Assembly: GCF_902167145.1 (NCBI RefSeq)
Contig: NC_050096.1
Coordinates: forward strand, 268,544,622-268,608,621
Origin: Zea mays
Lineage: Eukaryota; Streptophyta; Magnoliopsida; Poales; Poaceae
Reading direction: 5' to 3'
DNA: 64,000 bases
The notes beneath the pieces are model-generated. The model ran no database searches. It saw only the letters and a list, made by a program, of their open reading frames with translations, and had not been told where the DNA came from. The translations under genes and the position numbers were made by a program. Below are positions 1 to 11,388 of this stretch, piece by piece; the stretch's first letter is position 1, and each line of letters opens with the position of its first letter.

Positions 1-485
1 CCACTCGGATCACCCGTTAGCAACTCACTGGAAACACCATGTTCGGCGCCCTCCGAGGGCAACATGGCGCTTCCCCCCTTCCTCTTTGCAGAAAGGCGAC
101 GAAGGGGCGTATGATAAAAGTCGAGACAGTCCTTGATCGTCCTCTCGCTCCGTGCAGAGGCTCGGGGGCTGCTCTCGCAACCCGGCTACGGCCAAACCGT
201 TGACAACGTCAACAAACGAGCCTAAAAACTCGGAACCTGACCATGCACCCGGCTACGACCAGGCCGCATGAGGGAACAACAAGGCCGGTTGGAGCATCAC
301 GAAAAGCATTAAAACCTCAGAGGAGTCAAACCACTCCTCCGAGGCCTCAGGGGCTACACCCGGCGAGTGCGCTCGCGCGCACCCACCGGAACAAAATATA
401 ACCGAGAAAGGTCGGTCCCCTCACAAAAAAGTGCGGCAAAGCCTCAAAGCGAGTACCAACACTCCCTTCGAGGCTCGGGGGCTAC
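1..485 (+). mobile_element. 3' internal end of a Ty3/gypsy LTR retrotransposon, with polypurine tract
   Basis: No coding frame is recognisable. The stretch is GC-rich with repeated 'gaggctcgggggctac'-like phrases. The last of these (470-485) directly abuts the LTR start, so it reads as the polypurine tract that primes plus-strand DNA synthesis. The stretch is therefore the untranslated 3' tail of an element whose body lies left of the window. Gypsy type is inferred from the LTR style (TGTCGG...CCGACA); a Xilon/Flip-like maize family is possible but not verified. Confidence 0.65.
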
Positions 486-1765
486 TGTCGGGTACCATAA
501 TTAGGGGTACCCCCAACACTCCTAATCATGGCTAGTAAGCACCCTCAGCACAAACTGCAAAGACTGATGGGCAAGGTTCAAGTCAAGGCTTCGTCTACCC
601 AAGGGACGCGATCTCGCCCGAGCCCAGCCTCGAACCGGAACTGTAGTCCCAGACGAATTCACGCCCCGCCCGAGGGCCTCCTCAGGCAGTGGGCGCACCC
701 TCGGCTCGCCCAAAGCCCAGCTCGGGCAGGCTTCGTCGAGAAGCAACCTTGGCCAAATCGCCTCACCAACCGACCGTATCGCAGGTGCATTCAATGCGAG
801 GATCGCCTGACACCTTATCCTGACACGCGTGCCTCAGTCGGCAAGGTCGAAGTGACCGCAGTCACTTCGCCCTTTCACTGACCGACCTGACAGGAAAACA
901 GCGTCGCTCACCCCGCTCTGACTGCTGTGCCAGCCACCCGGGCAAGGCTGACAACAACAAGTTTAGCCTCAGGCGCAACAGGAAGCTCCGCCTCGCCCGA
1001 CCTTAGGCCTCGGCCTCGTGAGGAGGTCTCCACCTCGCCTGACCCCAAGACTCGGCCTCAGCCTCGGCCTCGGATGGAATCGCGTCCTCGCCCGACCCCG
1101 GCCTCGGCCTCAGGAGAAGTCTCCGCCTCGCCCAACCTTGGGCTCGGACCGACCGTGCCACAGGGGATACATCATTACCCTACCCCTAGCTAGCTCAGGC
1201 TACGAGGGAACAAGACCGGCGTCCCATCTGGCTCGTCCCGGTAACAGGTAATGATGGCTCCCCGCGTGCGTCCATGACGACGGTGGTTCTCAGCCCCCCT
1301 ACGGAAGCAAGGAGACGTCAGCAGGATCCCGGCAGCACCGCCAGCTGTGCTTCTACAGGGCTTAGGCACTTCTCCGACGGCCACGTTATCGCGTACACAG
1401 GACTCTAGCACCTCTCCAACAGCCACGTTGGCATGTACACAGGGCTTAGGCACCTCTCTGCCAGACACGTTAGCGCATAAGCTACACCCCCCATTGTACA
1501 CCTGGACCCTCTCCTTGCATCTATAAAAGGGAGGTGTAGGGCCTTCCTGCGGGAGGGTCGCGCAGAGGGACGAGCAAACGAACATGCTCATTCTCTCTCT
1601 CTCGCGAACGCTTGTAACCCCTACTACGAGCACACCCCTGGTGCGAGATAATACAAGCCGCGTTTTCCCCTTGTGTTCCATCTCACGCCAACCCATCTGG
1701 GCAGGGGCACGCAGCGACAAATTTACTCGTCGGTCCAGGGACCCCCCGGGTTTGAAACGCCGACA
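486..1765 (+). repeat. 3' LTR of gypsy-type retrotransposon (1,280 bp)
   Basis: The LTR runs from TGTCGGGTACC to GAAACGCCGACA, with short inverted ends TGTCGG/CCGACA. It is preceded by a polypurine tract and followed by ataag (1766-1770), the likely right copy of a target duplication whose left copy is outside the window. A promoter-like TATAAAA lies at 1522-1528. Open frames in either direction are composition artefacts of the 'cctcggcctcg' repeats. The start TGTCGGGTACCATAATTAGG resembles the maize Xilon/Flip group; that name is from memory. Confidence 0.75.
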
Positions 1766-4317
1766 ATAAGGTAGGGCTTAATCTTGCTACTTGAAGATTC
1801 TTGGGGTATACTTAGCAATTTAGGGTCAAGCTTAGTTAACTAAGTGGTAAGTCCATTTTGGTGTTCCACTGATTTCCTTTTAATGTCTTAGTGAGAATTT
1901 ATTAAGATTTCTAGCTGAATCATTAGAGTGAGATTTATTTTTCCTCTTCTTCCTTCTTATTTCTTTTATGCTTTTAAGGTGGGTTTGAACTACAAGTTAA
2001 CTTAATAAATTTCCAAAAATTTTGTAAACATTACAGTGGCTTCTTACTGGTGTATACTTTTTTGTATCAAAATTTGGGGTTTAAAAAGTGAATAGTTCTC
2101 TCTGTATAAAATTATCAATTATTAGGGCAGAGGGGGTGTTTTGAACTACAACTCCTTTTTAACAGTGGGTTATTCTCTAAGACATATTTTACTGGCATTT
2201 AGATGTTATAACATGACTTTGTAAAAATTTCTAGTCATTAATACTTATTAGTTATTTTTCTATTATTTTCTAAATTTTCTAGTTAAAGGGGTGCTTTCTA
2301 CTGCCACTATATTTGAAAAATATCAAACAACAGATTTCTAATTTTTCCTATCTTCTTCTTTGTGCAAGAGCAATCATTCTGAAGTTTGGCATCTTTTTGC
2401 GTAAGGGAAAGGTGGTAGGAATTATTTGGATCAAATATCCTTTTTCATGAAGTATTGGCAATGGGTAGTATTTTGCAGCTTTCAATTGGGTTTTGCATTT
2501 TTCTCTGGTGGCCTATTTCATTACTGATCTAGTAAAAATTTATTTGCCCATTATTGCACTCTTTTGGGTTTACTTATGATTTAATTGAAATGTGGCTTAA
2601 TATCAAGTTCTATTTGTTTACCCTACTTAAAATGATGGACTGAGATGTTTATCATTTTTGTAGTGGTGTCTTAGTGGTTACAAGTCCACTGGATTTTTAT
2701 TAAAAATTTTGATATTGTTTTCATAATTCTAATAATTGTTTTTCTAGTTTGGTTAGTGCTTAATAAAACATTTCACTTCGAATCTGTTCTAGTCTAGGGG
2801 TTCCTTTATTTTTCCTAGGTTCTCTGTTACTTAAGTAGACTAGAAAAAATAATTGCCTTCACTGTTCATTCTTTTCTAATGCCTTTCTAATTTTCCTAAG
2901 TTTTCGGCAAAAATGGCTTTTAATAGATAATCCTACTTAAACTTCCAATACTGGGGTGCTCACTATTTTTAAACAGTGTCTAAATAGGGTTTGAACATCT
3001 ACAAATTTTCTTAAGTTTAGCACAAAAGCATAACTAATTTTCTTTAATTCAATAAGGTTTGGTCATTTTCCTTAATCAATTTCAAACTCTAAAACTTAAA
3101 ACAGAAAACATTGGGTTCAGTATTTTTAATTGATAGTCCATAATATTTTGAATCTAGCAAAATTGGTTTGGTTAAATTTGGTTGAATATAACTCAAGATA
3201 TAAATTTTCTAAGTTCTCTGCTGAATTTAAAAAGGTTAAATAGAAATGGATAAAGGAAATACAGTTTTGCGTTGGGGTCCCTGGCGAAAGTTCTTAAGTG
3301 AATTACAGACAGGTCCCCAGTGCACTATTCACATAAGTCTATGGCTTTGCAGAAAACCGCCTAGGTTCCTAGAAATTGAACTTGCGGTCCTTCCCTAATG
3401 GAACAGTGGCCGCGGAGGAAGAAAGGGGCGGAGGGGCATACCGGCGGCAAGACTGCTCCGATGAGGTGGTCGAGGGTGTAGGGGAGGTCCTGAGGGTCAC
3501 GGTGATGTGCGGGTCGTCGTCGGGGATAGTCGGAGTCGGCCGGTCCACGTGCGCAGGCGGGGAAGCTCGTCGGCAGCGAGGAGTCCAGCCTAACCAGGGC
3601 ACGATTGGCCAATCAAATGGGTCAGCGAGCTTCACCAGGGATTAAGGAAGGTGTGTGTGCAAGGAATCAGAGAATGACTCACTGGATTGCTCGGTCTACG
3701 CGTGCAGGCGGGCAAAGTCTCGCGAGGACGATCTTGGGTCTCCGGTGAGGTTCTGTCGGGTTCGAGTGCTTGGAACGCTTCACGGGCCACTGGCAAAGTT
3801 GACCGAGGGGCAGGCGCGGCTTGGAAGCGACTGGAGCGGGCTGGCCGTGGTGGCCGAGGCTTGGACAGTGGTGGCGGGCGAAGGAAAGGCTCGCCGGAGC
3901 TAAGGAGGGGCGTCTAGCCAGCGAGGGTGAGCACGGGGTGAGGTGAGGCGCACCCGGGGAGGCTTTAAAGGCGCGGGCGGGCACGATCGAGGGCGAGGGT
4001 GTGCGGTGGACTTGACCAGACTCTGGGGCGAGCGCACGCGGGTTGGGCGAACACCGGCGTGCCGACCAGGGTCGAACACGTGTGCGCGTTCATTCTGCCT
4101 GAGTTCTGGTGCGTGTGGTCATTCATCCGAGCCTGCTCTCGCCTTGGTCAGTGCACAAAACCTCTTCTCCTCCCTATAAGCTATCGATCTTGTGTGGGGG
4201 GTCATAGGATTTTGCCTACTGGTTTCAAAGTTTTGGAGCTCTGAAGTCTGGTCTGTCTCCCAGCCCGAGCCCGAGGCAAATCCTTGGTTTTGTCGTGTCT
4301 AGGGCTCGCGTCCCAAT
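1766..4317. other. Unassigned sequence between two retrotransposons
   Basis: 1766 to about 3260 is very AT-rich with no coding frame. About 3270-4317 turns GC-rich, with short open frames in several phases that lack family features. The abrupt composition change and GC-rich right half resemble the long LTR or leader of another gypsy-type element, truncated by the Sirevirus at 4318. I could not find both ends or a coding domain, so no family is assigned. Confidence 0.4.
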
Positions 4318-5589
4318 TGAAAGGGAAATGTGCCCTTGGGCCATTTATAGTATATTTTGGTGATGAAGTGCTCAACACATATTGAGTGAGTAATTATATG
4401 CCAAATGATGGATGAAGTGCAAATCGACAAGAAGGTATGGTTCTAGACTTAGTACATTGGTTTTTATGTACTAATATATTTGTCTAAGTGCTAGAATCAG
4501 GAAAAGAAAAGGATTGGAAAAGAGTTGGCTGTGTACAGCCAAATGCTGCTCAGTCTGGGTGCACCGGACTGTCCGGTGGTGCACCGGACAGTGTCCGGTG
4601 CGCCAGGCTGGGCTCTGGCGAACTGGCCACTATCGGGAATTCATCGGCGGCGTACGACTATAATTCACCGGACTATCCGGTGGTGCACCGGACTGTCCGG
4701 TGAGCCAACGGCCGCCAGCGCAACGGTCGGCCGCGCAATCCGGGCGCGACGCGTGGCCCACGCCAACAGTCGGCTGGGGGCACCGGACTGTCTGGTGTGC
4801 ACCGGACTGTGTCCGGTGCGCCAACCAGCCCGAAGATCCAACGATCGGCTGCGCCAGGATGGAAGGAGATCTGCACCAAACATGCTACAGTGGTTGTCCG
4901 GTGGTGCACCGGGCTGTCCGGTGCGCCACCCGACAGAAGGCAAGAATTGCCTTCCTTGTTGGGTTCCAACAGCTCTTAGCTGCCTTGGGGCTATAAAAGG
5001 GACCCCTAGGCGCATGGAGGAGTCACCCAAGCATTCCTTGATTATTCCTAAGCACCAAGACTCCATTCTCGCGCATTCGATTCTTTGAGATAGTGACTTG
5101 AGCACCATTTGAGTAGAAAACTCCTTGAGTTGTGTTGTGAGCTCAAGTTGTGGCTTGTGTGCGTGATTGTGCGCGTGCTTTGAGTCTTGTGTGTGTTGCT
5201 CTTCCCATCCTTACTTCTGTGCTTCTTTATGATCATCAATTGTAAGGGCGAGAGGCTCCAAGTTGTGGAGATTCCTCGCAAACGGGAGAGAGTATAAGAA
5301 AGAAAAACATCATGGTATTCAAGTCGATCATTGGATCACTTGAGAGGGGTTGAGTGCAACCCTCGTCCATTGGGACGCCACAACGTGGAGTAGGCAAGTG
5401 TTACACTTGGCCGAACCACGGGATAAATCACCGTGTCTCTTGTGCTTGTTTTATTTGTGACTATTGTGTTTCACAAGAGATCGGTCCTTAGCCACTTGAT
5501 TCCATTGTGCTAACACTTAACCAAGTTTTGTGGCTACAGGTATTTGATTATTACAGGATCACCTATTCACCCCCCTCTAGGTGCTCTCA
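4318..5589 (+). repeat. 5' LTR of the Opie/Ji-like Sirevirus
   Basis: TG...CA ends match the copy at 29799-31071. TATAAAA lies at 4992-4998. The U3-like part (about 4559-4925) is packed with palindromic CACCGGACTGTCCGGTG variants, a recognised hallmark of Opie/Ji LTRs. These palindromes also create spurious open frames on both strands. Confidence 0.93.
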
Positions 5590-5591
5590 AT

Positions 5592-5604
5592 TGGTATCAG
5601 AGTC
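5592..5604 (+). promoter_or_regulatory. Primer binding site, initiator tRNA-Met type
   Basis: tggtatcagagtc begins three bases after the 5' LTR. TGGTATCAGAG is the complement of the plant initiator tRNA-Met 3' end used to prime minus-strand synthesis in copia elements. Confidence 0.85.
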
Positions 5605-5639
5605 GTTCTCTTCACGCAAGGGACTAATCGCCCGAAGAG

Positions 5640-8003
5640 ATGGATCCTAAGGGAAAGGGGATGGTGGTCAACGACAAGACAAAGGAGTCCATCGTCAACG
5701 AGCCAAGACATGATAAGCCCTCGGACTCTGGCTCGAGTCATAAGAAAAGAGACGGGAAGAAGAACAGGCGCATTAAGAAGATCGTCTACTACGACAGCGA
5801 CGAGTCTTCTTCTTCCCCAAGAGACGACGACGACGAGAAAAAGAAACCGATTAACTCAAACTTTTCATTTGATTATTCTCGTATTCCGGTTAACTCCAAT
5901 GCTCATTTACTTTCAATTACACTTGGGAAACCTCCGCACTTTGATGGAGAAGACTACTCATTTTGGAGTCACAAAATGCGTAGTCACCTATTCTCTCTCC
6001 ATCCAAGTATTTGGGAGATTGTTGAAAATGGAATGCTTTTTGATAGTACTGACAACCCCATTTTCATTAATGAGCAAATCCATAAAAATGCACAAGCTAT
6101 CACTGTTTTGCTAGCATCCTTGTGCAGGGACGAGTACCACAAGGTGAGCGGCTTGGATAACGCCAAGCAAATTTGGGATACCCTCAAGATTTCTCATGAG
6201 GGGAACGACGCCACCATGATCACCAAGATGGAGTTGGTGGAAGGCGAACTGGGAAGGTTCACAATGATCAGGGGAGAGGAGCCAACACAAACATACAACA
6301 GGCTCAAGACCCTGGTCAACAAAATCAGGAGCTACGGAAGCACTAGATGGACGGATCACGACGTCGTCCGACTTATGCTCAGGTCCTTCACTGTTCTTGA
6401 TCCTCATCTTGTGAACTCGATCTGTGAGAATCCTAGGTACATAAAGATGACGCCCAAGGAAATACTCGGAAAGTTTGTAAGCGGGCGTATGATGATCAAG
6501 GAAGCAAGATACGTTGATGAGGCATTGAATGGCCCAATGCCCATCTACGGGCCTCAAACCGTTGCTCTCAAAGCAATAAGCAGCAGGGAGGCGCTACCTA
6601 GCAAGGTAGCACAAGTTGAGGCGGCCGGGCTAAACGAGGATGAGATGGTCCTAATCATAAAGCGCTTCAAGACCGCATTGAAAGGACGCAAGGAGTACTC
6701 AAACAAAAACAAGGCAAAGGGAAAGCGCTCCTGCTTCAAGTGCGGTAAGACTGGTCATTTTATAGCAAATTGTCCCGATAACTCTAGTGACCAGGAACAA
6801 GGAAAGGGCAGGAAGAGAGAGAAGCAAAAGAGCTATAGGAAGGCAAAGGGCGAGGCACACATCGGAAAAGGAATGGGACTCGGACTGCTCATCTTCTGAT
6901 TCCGACGACGAAGGACTCGTGCCTCAGCCTTCAACAAGTCCTTTCTCTTCCCCAACGAACACTACACCTGCCTCATGGCCAAGGAAATGAAGGTGAGTGT
7001 TCGAGATTTCCCCAAGTACTCTACTTCTAGTGATGAGGACTCTAGTGATGATGAAGTAGATTACACTAGCTTGTTCAAAGGATTAGATAGAGCTAAAGTA
7101 GAAAAGATTAATGAGTTGATTGATGCCTTGAATGAAAAAGATAGACTGCTAGAAAGACAAGAGGACATTTTATATGAGGAACATGACAAATTTATTAGTG
7201 TTCAAAAGTCTCTTGCCTTAGAAATAAAGAGAAATGAATTACTATCTTCTGAGTTATCTACTTGCAATGAAACTATGGCTAGCTTGAAGAGTATTAATGA
7301 TGATTTAAATGCCAAGCTAGAAGTAGTTAACAAATCCAGTTCTTGTGTAGAGAATGTTGTAATTTGCAATAGATGCAAGGATTTTAATGTTGATGCTTGT
7401 GATGAACATTTAATTTCCATTTCCAAATTAAATGATGAAGTAGCAAGTCTTAATGCTCAACTTAAGACTTGCAAAAGTGATTTTGATAAATTAAAATTTG
7501 CTAGGGATGCCTACACTATTGGTAGACACCCCTCAATAAAGGATGGGCTTGGCTTCAAGAAGGAAGCCAAGAACTTAACAAGCCAAAGGGCTCCCATTTT
7601 CAACAAGGAAAAAGGGAAGGCCCCTATGGCTAGTTGCATCCAAAAGAATCATGCGTTCATTTATGATAGAAATGTTTATAGGAATACTCATTATAACAGA
7701 AGTTATGGTGCTTATGATTCACATGCTATGACTGCTTCAAGTTCTACTTTTGTGCACAATAGAAGTAGGCCTAAGAAGGGAAATATTATTCATCATGTGC
7801 CTAAGAAAATTCCTAATGAATCTGCTACTGTTTTTCATGCCTGCAACACTAATTTTGTAGTTTCATGTAAAAATAAGGAAGTGGTTGCTAGGAAATTGGG
7901 AGCCAAATGCAAGGGAGATAAGACTTGCATTTGGGTCCCAAAGGATATTGTAACTAACCTTGTAGGACCCAACAAGAGTTGGGTACCTAAGACCCAAGCC
8001 TAA
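5640..8003 (+). pseudogene. Sirevirus gag region (capsid/nucleocapsid and spacer), frameshifted
   Basis: The first open part (5640-6899, 419 codons) has a charged N-terminus, a copia-type capsid domain (starting around PPHFDGEDYSFWSHKM) and one CCHC zinc knuckle (CFKCGKTGHFIANC, 6731-6772). A frame change near 6870 ends it early. The remainder continues in another frame from about 6975 to 8003, an acidic, Ser/Asp-rich segment followed by a predicted coiled coil and ending VPKTQA. Gag coats element RNA in the particle. The stop at 8001-8003 lies just before the protease frame, an arrangement I remember from related Sireviruses. As written, no complete Gag can be made. Confidence 0.85.
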
Positions 8004-8009
8004 TTTGCC

Positions 8010-10744
8010 TTGCAGGTTTATGCATCCGGGGGATCAAGCTGGATTATCGACAGCGGATGCACAAACCACATGACGGGGGAGAAGAAGATGTTCTCCTCCT
8101 ATGTCAAGAGCAAAGATTCCCAGGATTCAATCATCTTTGGAGATGGGAACCAAGGCAAGGTTAAAGGTCTAGGAAAGATAGCTATTTCTTTCGAGCATTC
8201 CATATCTAATGTGTTCTTAGTTGAATCGCTCGGGTATAACTTGTTGTCCGTTAGTCAACTATGTAATATGGGTTACAATTGCTTATTTACCAATGTAGAT
8301 GTGTCTGTATTTAGAAAGATTGATGGTTCACTAGCTTTTAAGGGTGTACTAGACGACAAACTCTATTTAGTTGATTTTTCGAAGGAGGAGGCCGATCTAG
8401 ATACATGCTTAATTGCTAAGACTAGCATGGGCTGGCTGTGGCATCGCCGTCTAGCACATGTTGGAATGAAGAACCTTCATAAACTTCTAAAGGGAGAACA
8501 TGTGTTAGGTCTAACCAATGTTTATTTCGAAAAAGATAGACCTTGTGCAGCTTGTCAAGTAGGTAAACAAGTGGGAAGTACTCATCACAGCAAGAACGTG
8601 ATGACCACGACAAAACCTCTAGAGCTACTTCATATGGACCTCTTCCGACCCGTCGCCTACCTTAGCATCGGGGGAAGTAAGTATGGTCTTGTTGTTGTTG
8701 ATGATTTTTCCCGCTTCACTTGGGTATTCTTTTTGCAGGATAAAACAGAAACCCAAGGGACCCTAAAAGCTTTTTAAGGAGAGCTCAAAATGAATTTGAG
8801 CTCAAGCTGAAGAAGATAAGGAGCGACAACGGGTCCGAGTTCAAGAATCTTCAAGTGGAGGAGTACCTTGAGGAGGAAGGAATCAAGCACGAGTTCTCCG
8901 CTCCCTACACACCACAACAAAACGGTGTGGTAGAGAGGAAGAACAGGACGCTTATAGACATGGTGAGGACGATGCTTGGAGAATTCAAGACGCTCGAGCG
9001 GTTTTGGTCGGAAGCTGTGAACACAACTTGCCACGCCATAAACTGTGTCTACCTTCATCGCCTCCTCAAGAAGACCTCGTATGAGCTTCTAACTAGTAAC
9101 AAACCCAACGTTTCATATTTTCGTGTATTTGGGAGCAAATGTTATATTATAGTGAAGAAAGGTAGAAACTCTAAATTTGCTCCCAAAGCTGTAGAAGGGT
9201 TTTTGCTAGGTTATGACTCAAATACAAAGGTGTATAGAGTCTTCAACAAATCATCGGGTTTGGTTGAAGTCTCTAGCGACGTTGTATTTGATGAGACTAA
9301 TGGCTCTCCAAGAGAGCAAGTTGATCTTGATGATTTAGATGAAGATGATGTTCCAACGGCCGCAATACGCACCATGGCAATTGGAGATGTGCGACTGATG
9401 TCGGGAAAACGGGCGACTAGGGCCCGCCTCCACGTTAACAGAGACGAGTTTGGTTTTAGTTAGATTTACATGGGACAAAAAGTAAAAGAACGGGTATTGC
9501 GAGTCCATACTTCCATAATTCTTATATTTGCATAAAAATTACGTTAATTACATCTCCGAAGAGAACACCCCTGATTAAGAGTTCCAACATGAGTACATGA
9601 AAAGATGATTACATCATGTAGCTTCCTATTACAAACTACAAAAAAAGAAAAAAACAAGGTCTTCAGTCTTGAAGTTGCAGGTGGATGCATGCACATCTTG
9701 CACTTGACGATGGTCATTTCCTTTATCAATGGCATTTCATTTGTTGAGGAGCTAACAGCGACCACAGGAACAAAAAGAGCAAGATCAACCTTCTTCCTCA
9801 ACAATAGTGCACCCCCAACTCAAGATGATGAACAGGTTCATCAAGAAGAGGCGTGTGATCAAGGGGGAGCACAAGATGATCGAGTTATGGAGGAAGAAGC
9901 ACCACAGGCCCCTCCAACTCAAGTCCGAGCGACGATTCAAAGGAATCATCCCGTCGACCAGATTTTGGGTGATATAAGCAAGGGAGTAATCACTCGCTCT
10001 AGATTAGCTAATTTTTGTGAGCATTACTCGTTCGTCTCTTCTATTGAGCCTTTCAGGGTAGAAGAGGCCTTGCTAGATCCGGACTAGGTGTTGGCCATGC
10101 AGGAAGAGCTCAACAACTTCAAGCGAAATGAAGTTTGGACCCTGGTGCCACGTCCAAAGCAAAACGTTGTGGGAACCAAGTGGGTGTTCCGCAACAAGCA
10201 AGACGAGCACGGAGTGGTGACAAGAAACAAGGCTCGACTTGTGGCAAAAGGTTATGCCCAAGTCGCAGGTTTGGATTTCGAGGAGACTTTTGCTCATGTG
10301 GCTAGGCTAGAGTCTATTCGCATTCTGTTAGCCTATGCCCCTCACCATTCTTTCAGGTTGTTTCAAATGGATGTGAAGAGCGCTTTCCTTAACGGGCCAA
10401 TCAAGGAGGAGGTGTACGTAGAGCAACCCCCTGGCTTTGAGGATGAACGGTACCTCGACCATGTGTGTAAGCTCTCTAAGGCGCTCTATGGACTTAAGCA
10501 AGCCCCAAGAGCATGGTATGAATGCCTTAGAGATTTTCTAATTACTAATGCTTTCAAGGTTGGGAAAGCCGATCCAACTCTTTTCACTAAGACTTGTGAC
10601 GGTGATCTATTTGTATGCCAAATTTATGTCGATGACATAATATTTGGTTCTAATAACCAAAAGTCTTGTGAAGAGTTTAGTAGGGTGATGACACAGAAAT
10701 TCGAGATGTCTATGATGGGCGAGTTGAACTACTTCCTTTGGTTC
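8010..10744 (+). pseudogene. Sirevirus pol, 5' part: protease, integrase, start of reverse transcriptase
   Basis: The protease motif (IIDSGCTNHM) starts near 8043. The GAG-pre-integrase HHCC finger (WHRRLAHVGMKNL ... CAACQVGKQ) follows at about 8440-8575. The integrase acidic residues are in HMDLF, RSDNGSEF and NGVVERKNR. A frame break at about 8770 gives a stop at 8775-8777, and the frame resumes for 8778-9395. A 362-bp element interrupts the integrase-RT linker. The frame resumes at 9763, meets an in-frame TAG at 10085-10087, then reads reverse transcriptase up to YVDDIIFGS (about 10627) and is cut at 10744 by Tat element 1. Family knowledge: the enzymes cleave Gag-Pol, integrate cDNA and copy RNA. 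This copy cannot make them. Confidence 0.88.
9396..9757. mobile_element. 362-bp TG...CA element (solo-LTR-like) inside Sirevirus pol
   Basis: It begins TGATGTCGGG and ends GCTAACA, flanked by perfect 5-bp duplications gcgac (9391-9395 and 9758-9762). Removing it plus one duplication restores the Sirevirus linker frame (GDVR joined to PQEQ). TG...CA ends with a 5-bp duplication are the signature of LTR-retrotransposon integration, so a solo LTR or a very small LTR element is likeliest. I saw no internal direct repeat marking two LTRs. An 86-codon minus-strand frame inside it is not recognised. Confidence 0.7.
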
Positions 10745-11344
10745 TGTTGGGACCATGCTTCGTCGCCGAAGGTCCTGCAGGAAGAAACAGCTTCGGCTGA
10801 AGCTGTCTGTACGTGATGCCGAAGGGTGCCGTTCATGAAGCTTCGGAATTACAAACCGACTTAAAGATAGAATGACCTTTTAGTCCATAAGAGTTTGAGT
10901 CGTTGTTGTAAACTTTTATGAGGGGTATGATTGTAATTGTTCACATGCTGGGTCCTGTGCCTATAAATAGTGAACAGTATTCCTTTACTGTTCACGCATT
11001 CCTGTAATTGCAATCACATCACTCGGAAATTATTCCTTGCCAAGGCAGAGGTATAAATGTACCTAAACATTATACTTGAATATCTTAAGTTTATATAATA
11101 TGTAAATGATGTTGTTTACTTTTAATTTACTTGTCTTTAATGTTTTATGTCTCGTGTTATTTTACATTATCTTTGAGAGTTCAATTACGAAGATATAACC
11201 TTCGTAATTGTGTCATTATAACCTTCGTCTGAAGTTCATTAAATCCTTGGGGAAATAATGTTTCAGTGGACGAAGGACATTAATATTTAACATTTTATGT
11301 TGCCTTGTTCTTAATTCATAGCATTTGAGAACAAGTCCCCAACA
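10745..11344 (+). repeat. 5' LTR of Tat element 1, with adjacent primer site
   Basis: 600 bp, TGTTGGG...CCCAACA, matching 19694-20293. TATAAATAG lies near 10961. The primer binding site starts immediately after the LTR (tggcgcccaccgtcggtg from 11346). Only 44 bases separate the LTR from the pol start codon at 11389, leaving no room for gag. Confidence 0.92.
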
Positions 11345-11388
11345 TTGGCGCCCACCGTCGGTGAACTCACTTCCACTTTTTTGAGCTG

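Noticed and set aside
3376..4244. Short GC-rich open frames left of the Sirevirus
   Set aside because: Overlapping frames on both strands, no recognisable domains, composition typical of repeat DNA.
4525..5108. Several overlapping open frames in the Sirevirus LTR
   Set aside because: They arise from GC-rich palindromic repeats, run on both strands and recur in the other LTR at 29952-30590; no coding features.
5592..5604. tRNA gene next to the LTR
   Set aside because: Only the short complement of the tRNA 3' end is present, which is a primer site and not a tRNA gene.
8001..8036. A splice acceptor (tgccttgcag) at the Sirevirus gag-pol border as proof of splicing
   Set aside because: The string is acceptor-like but no matching donor stands out; it may simply be sequence around the gag stop.
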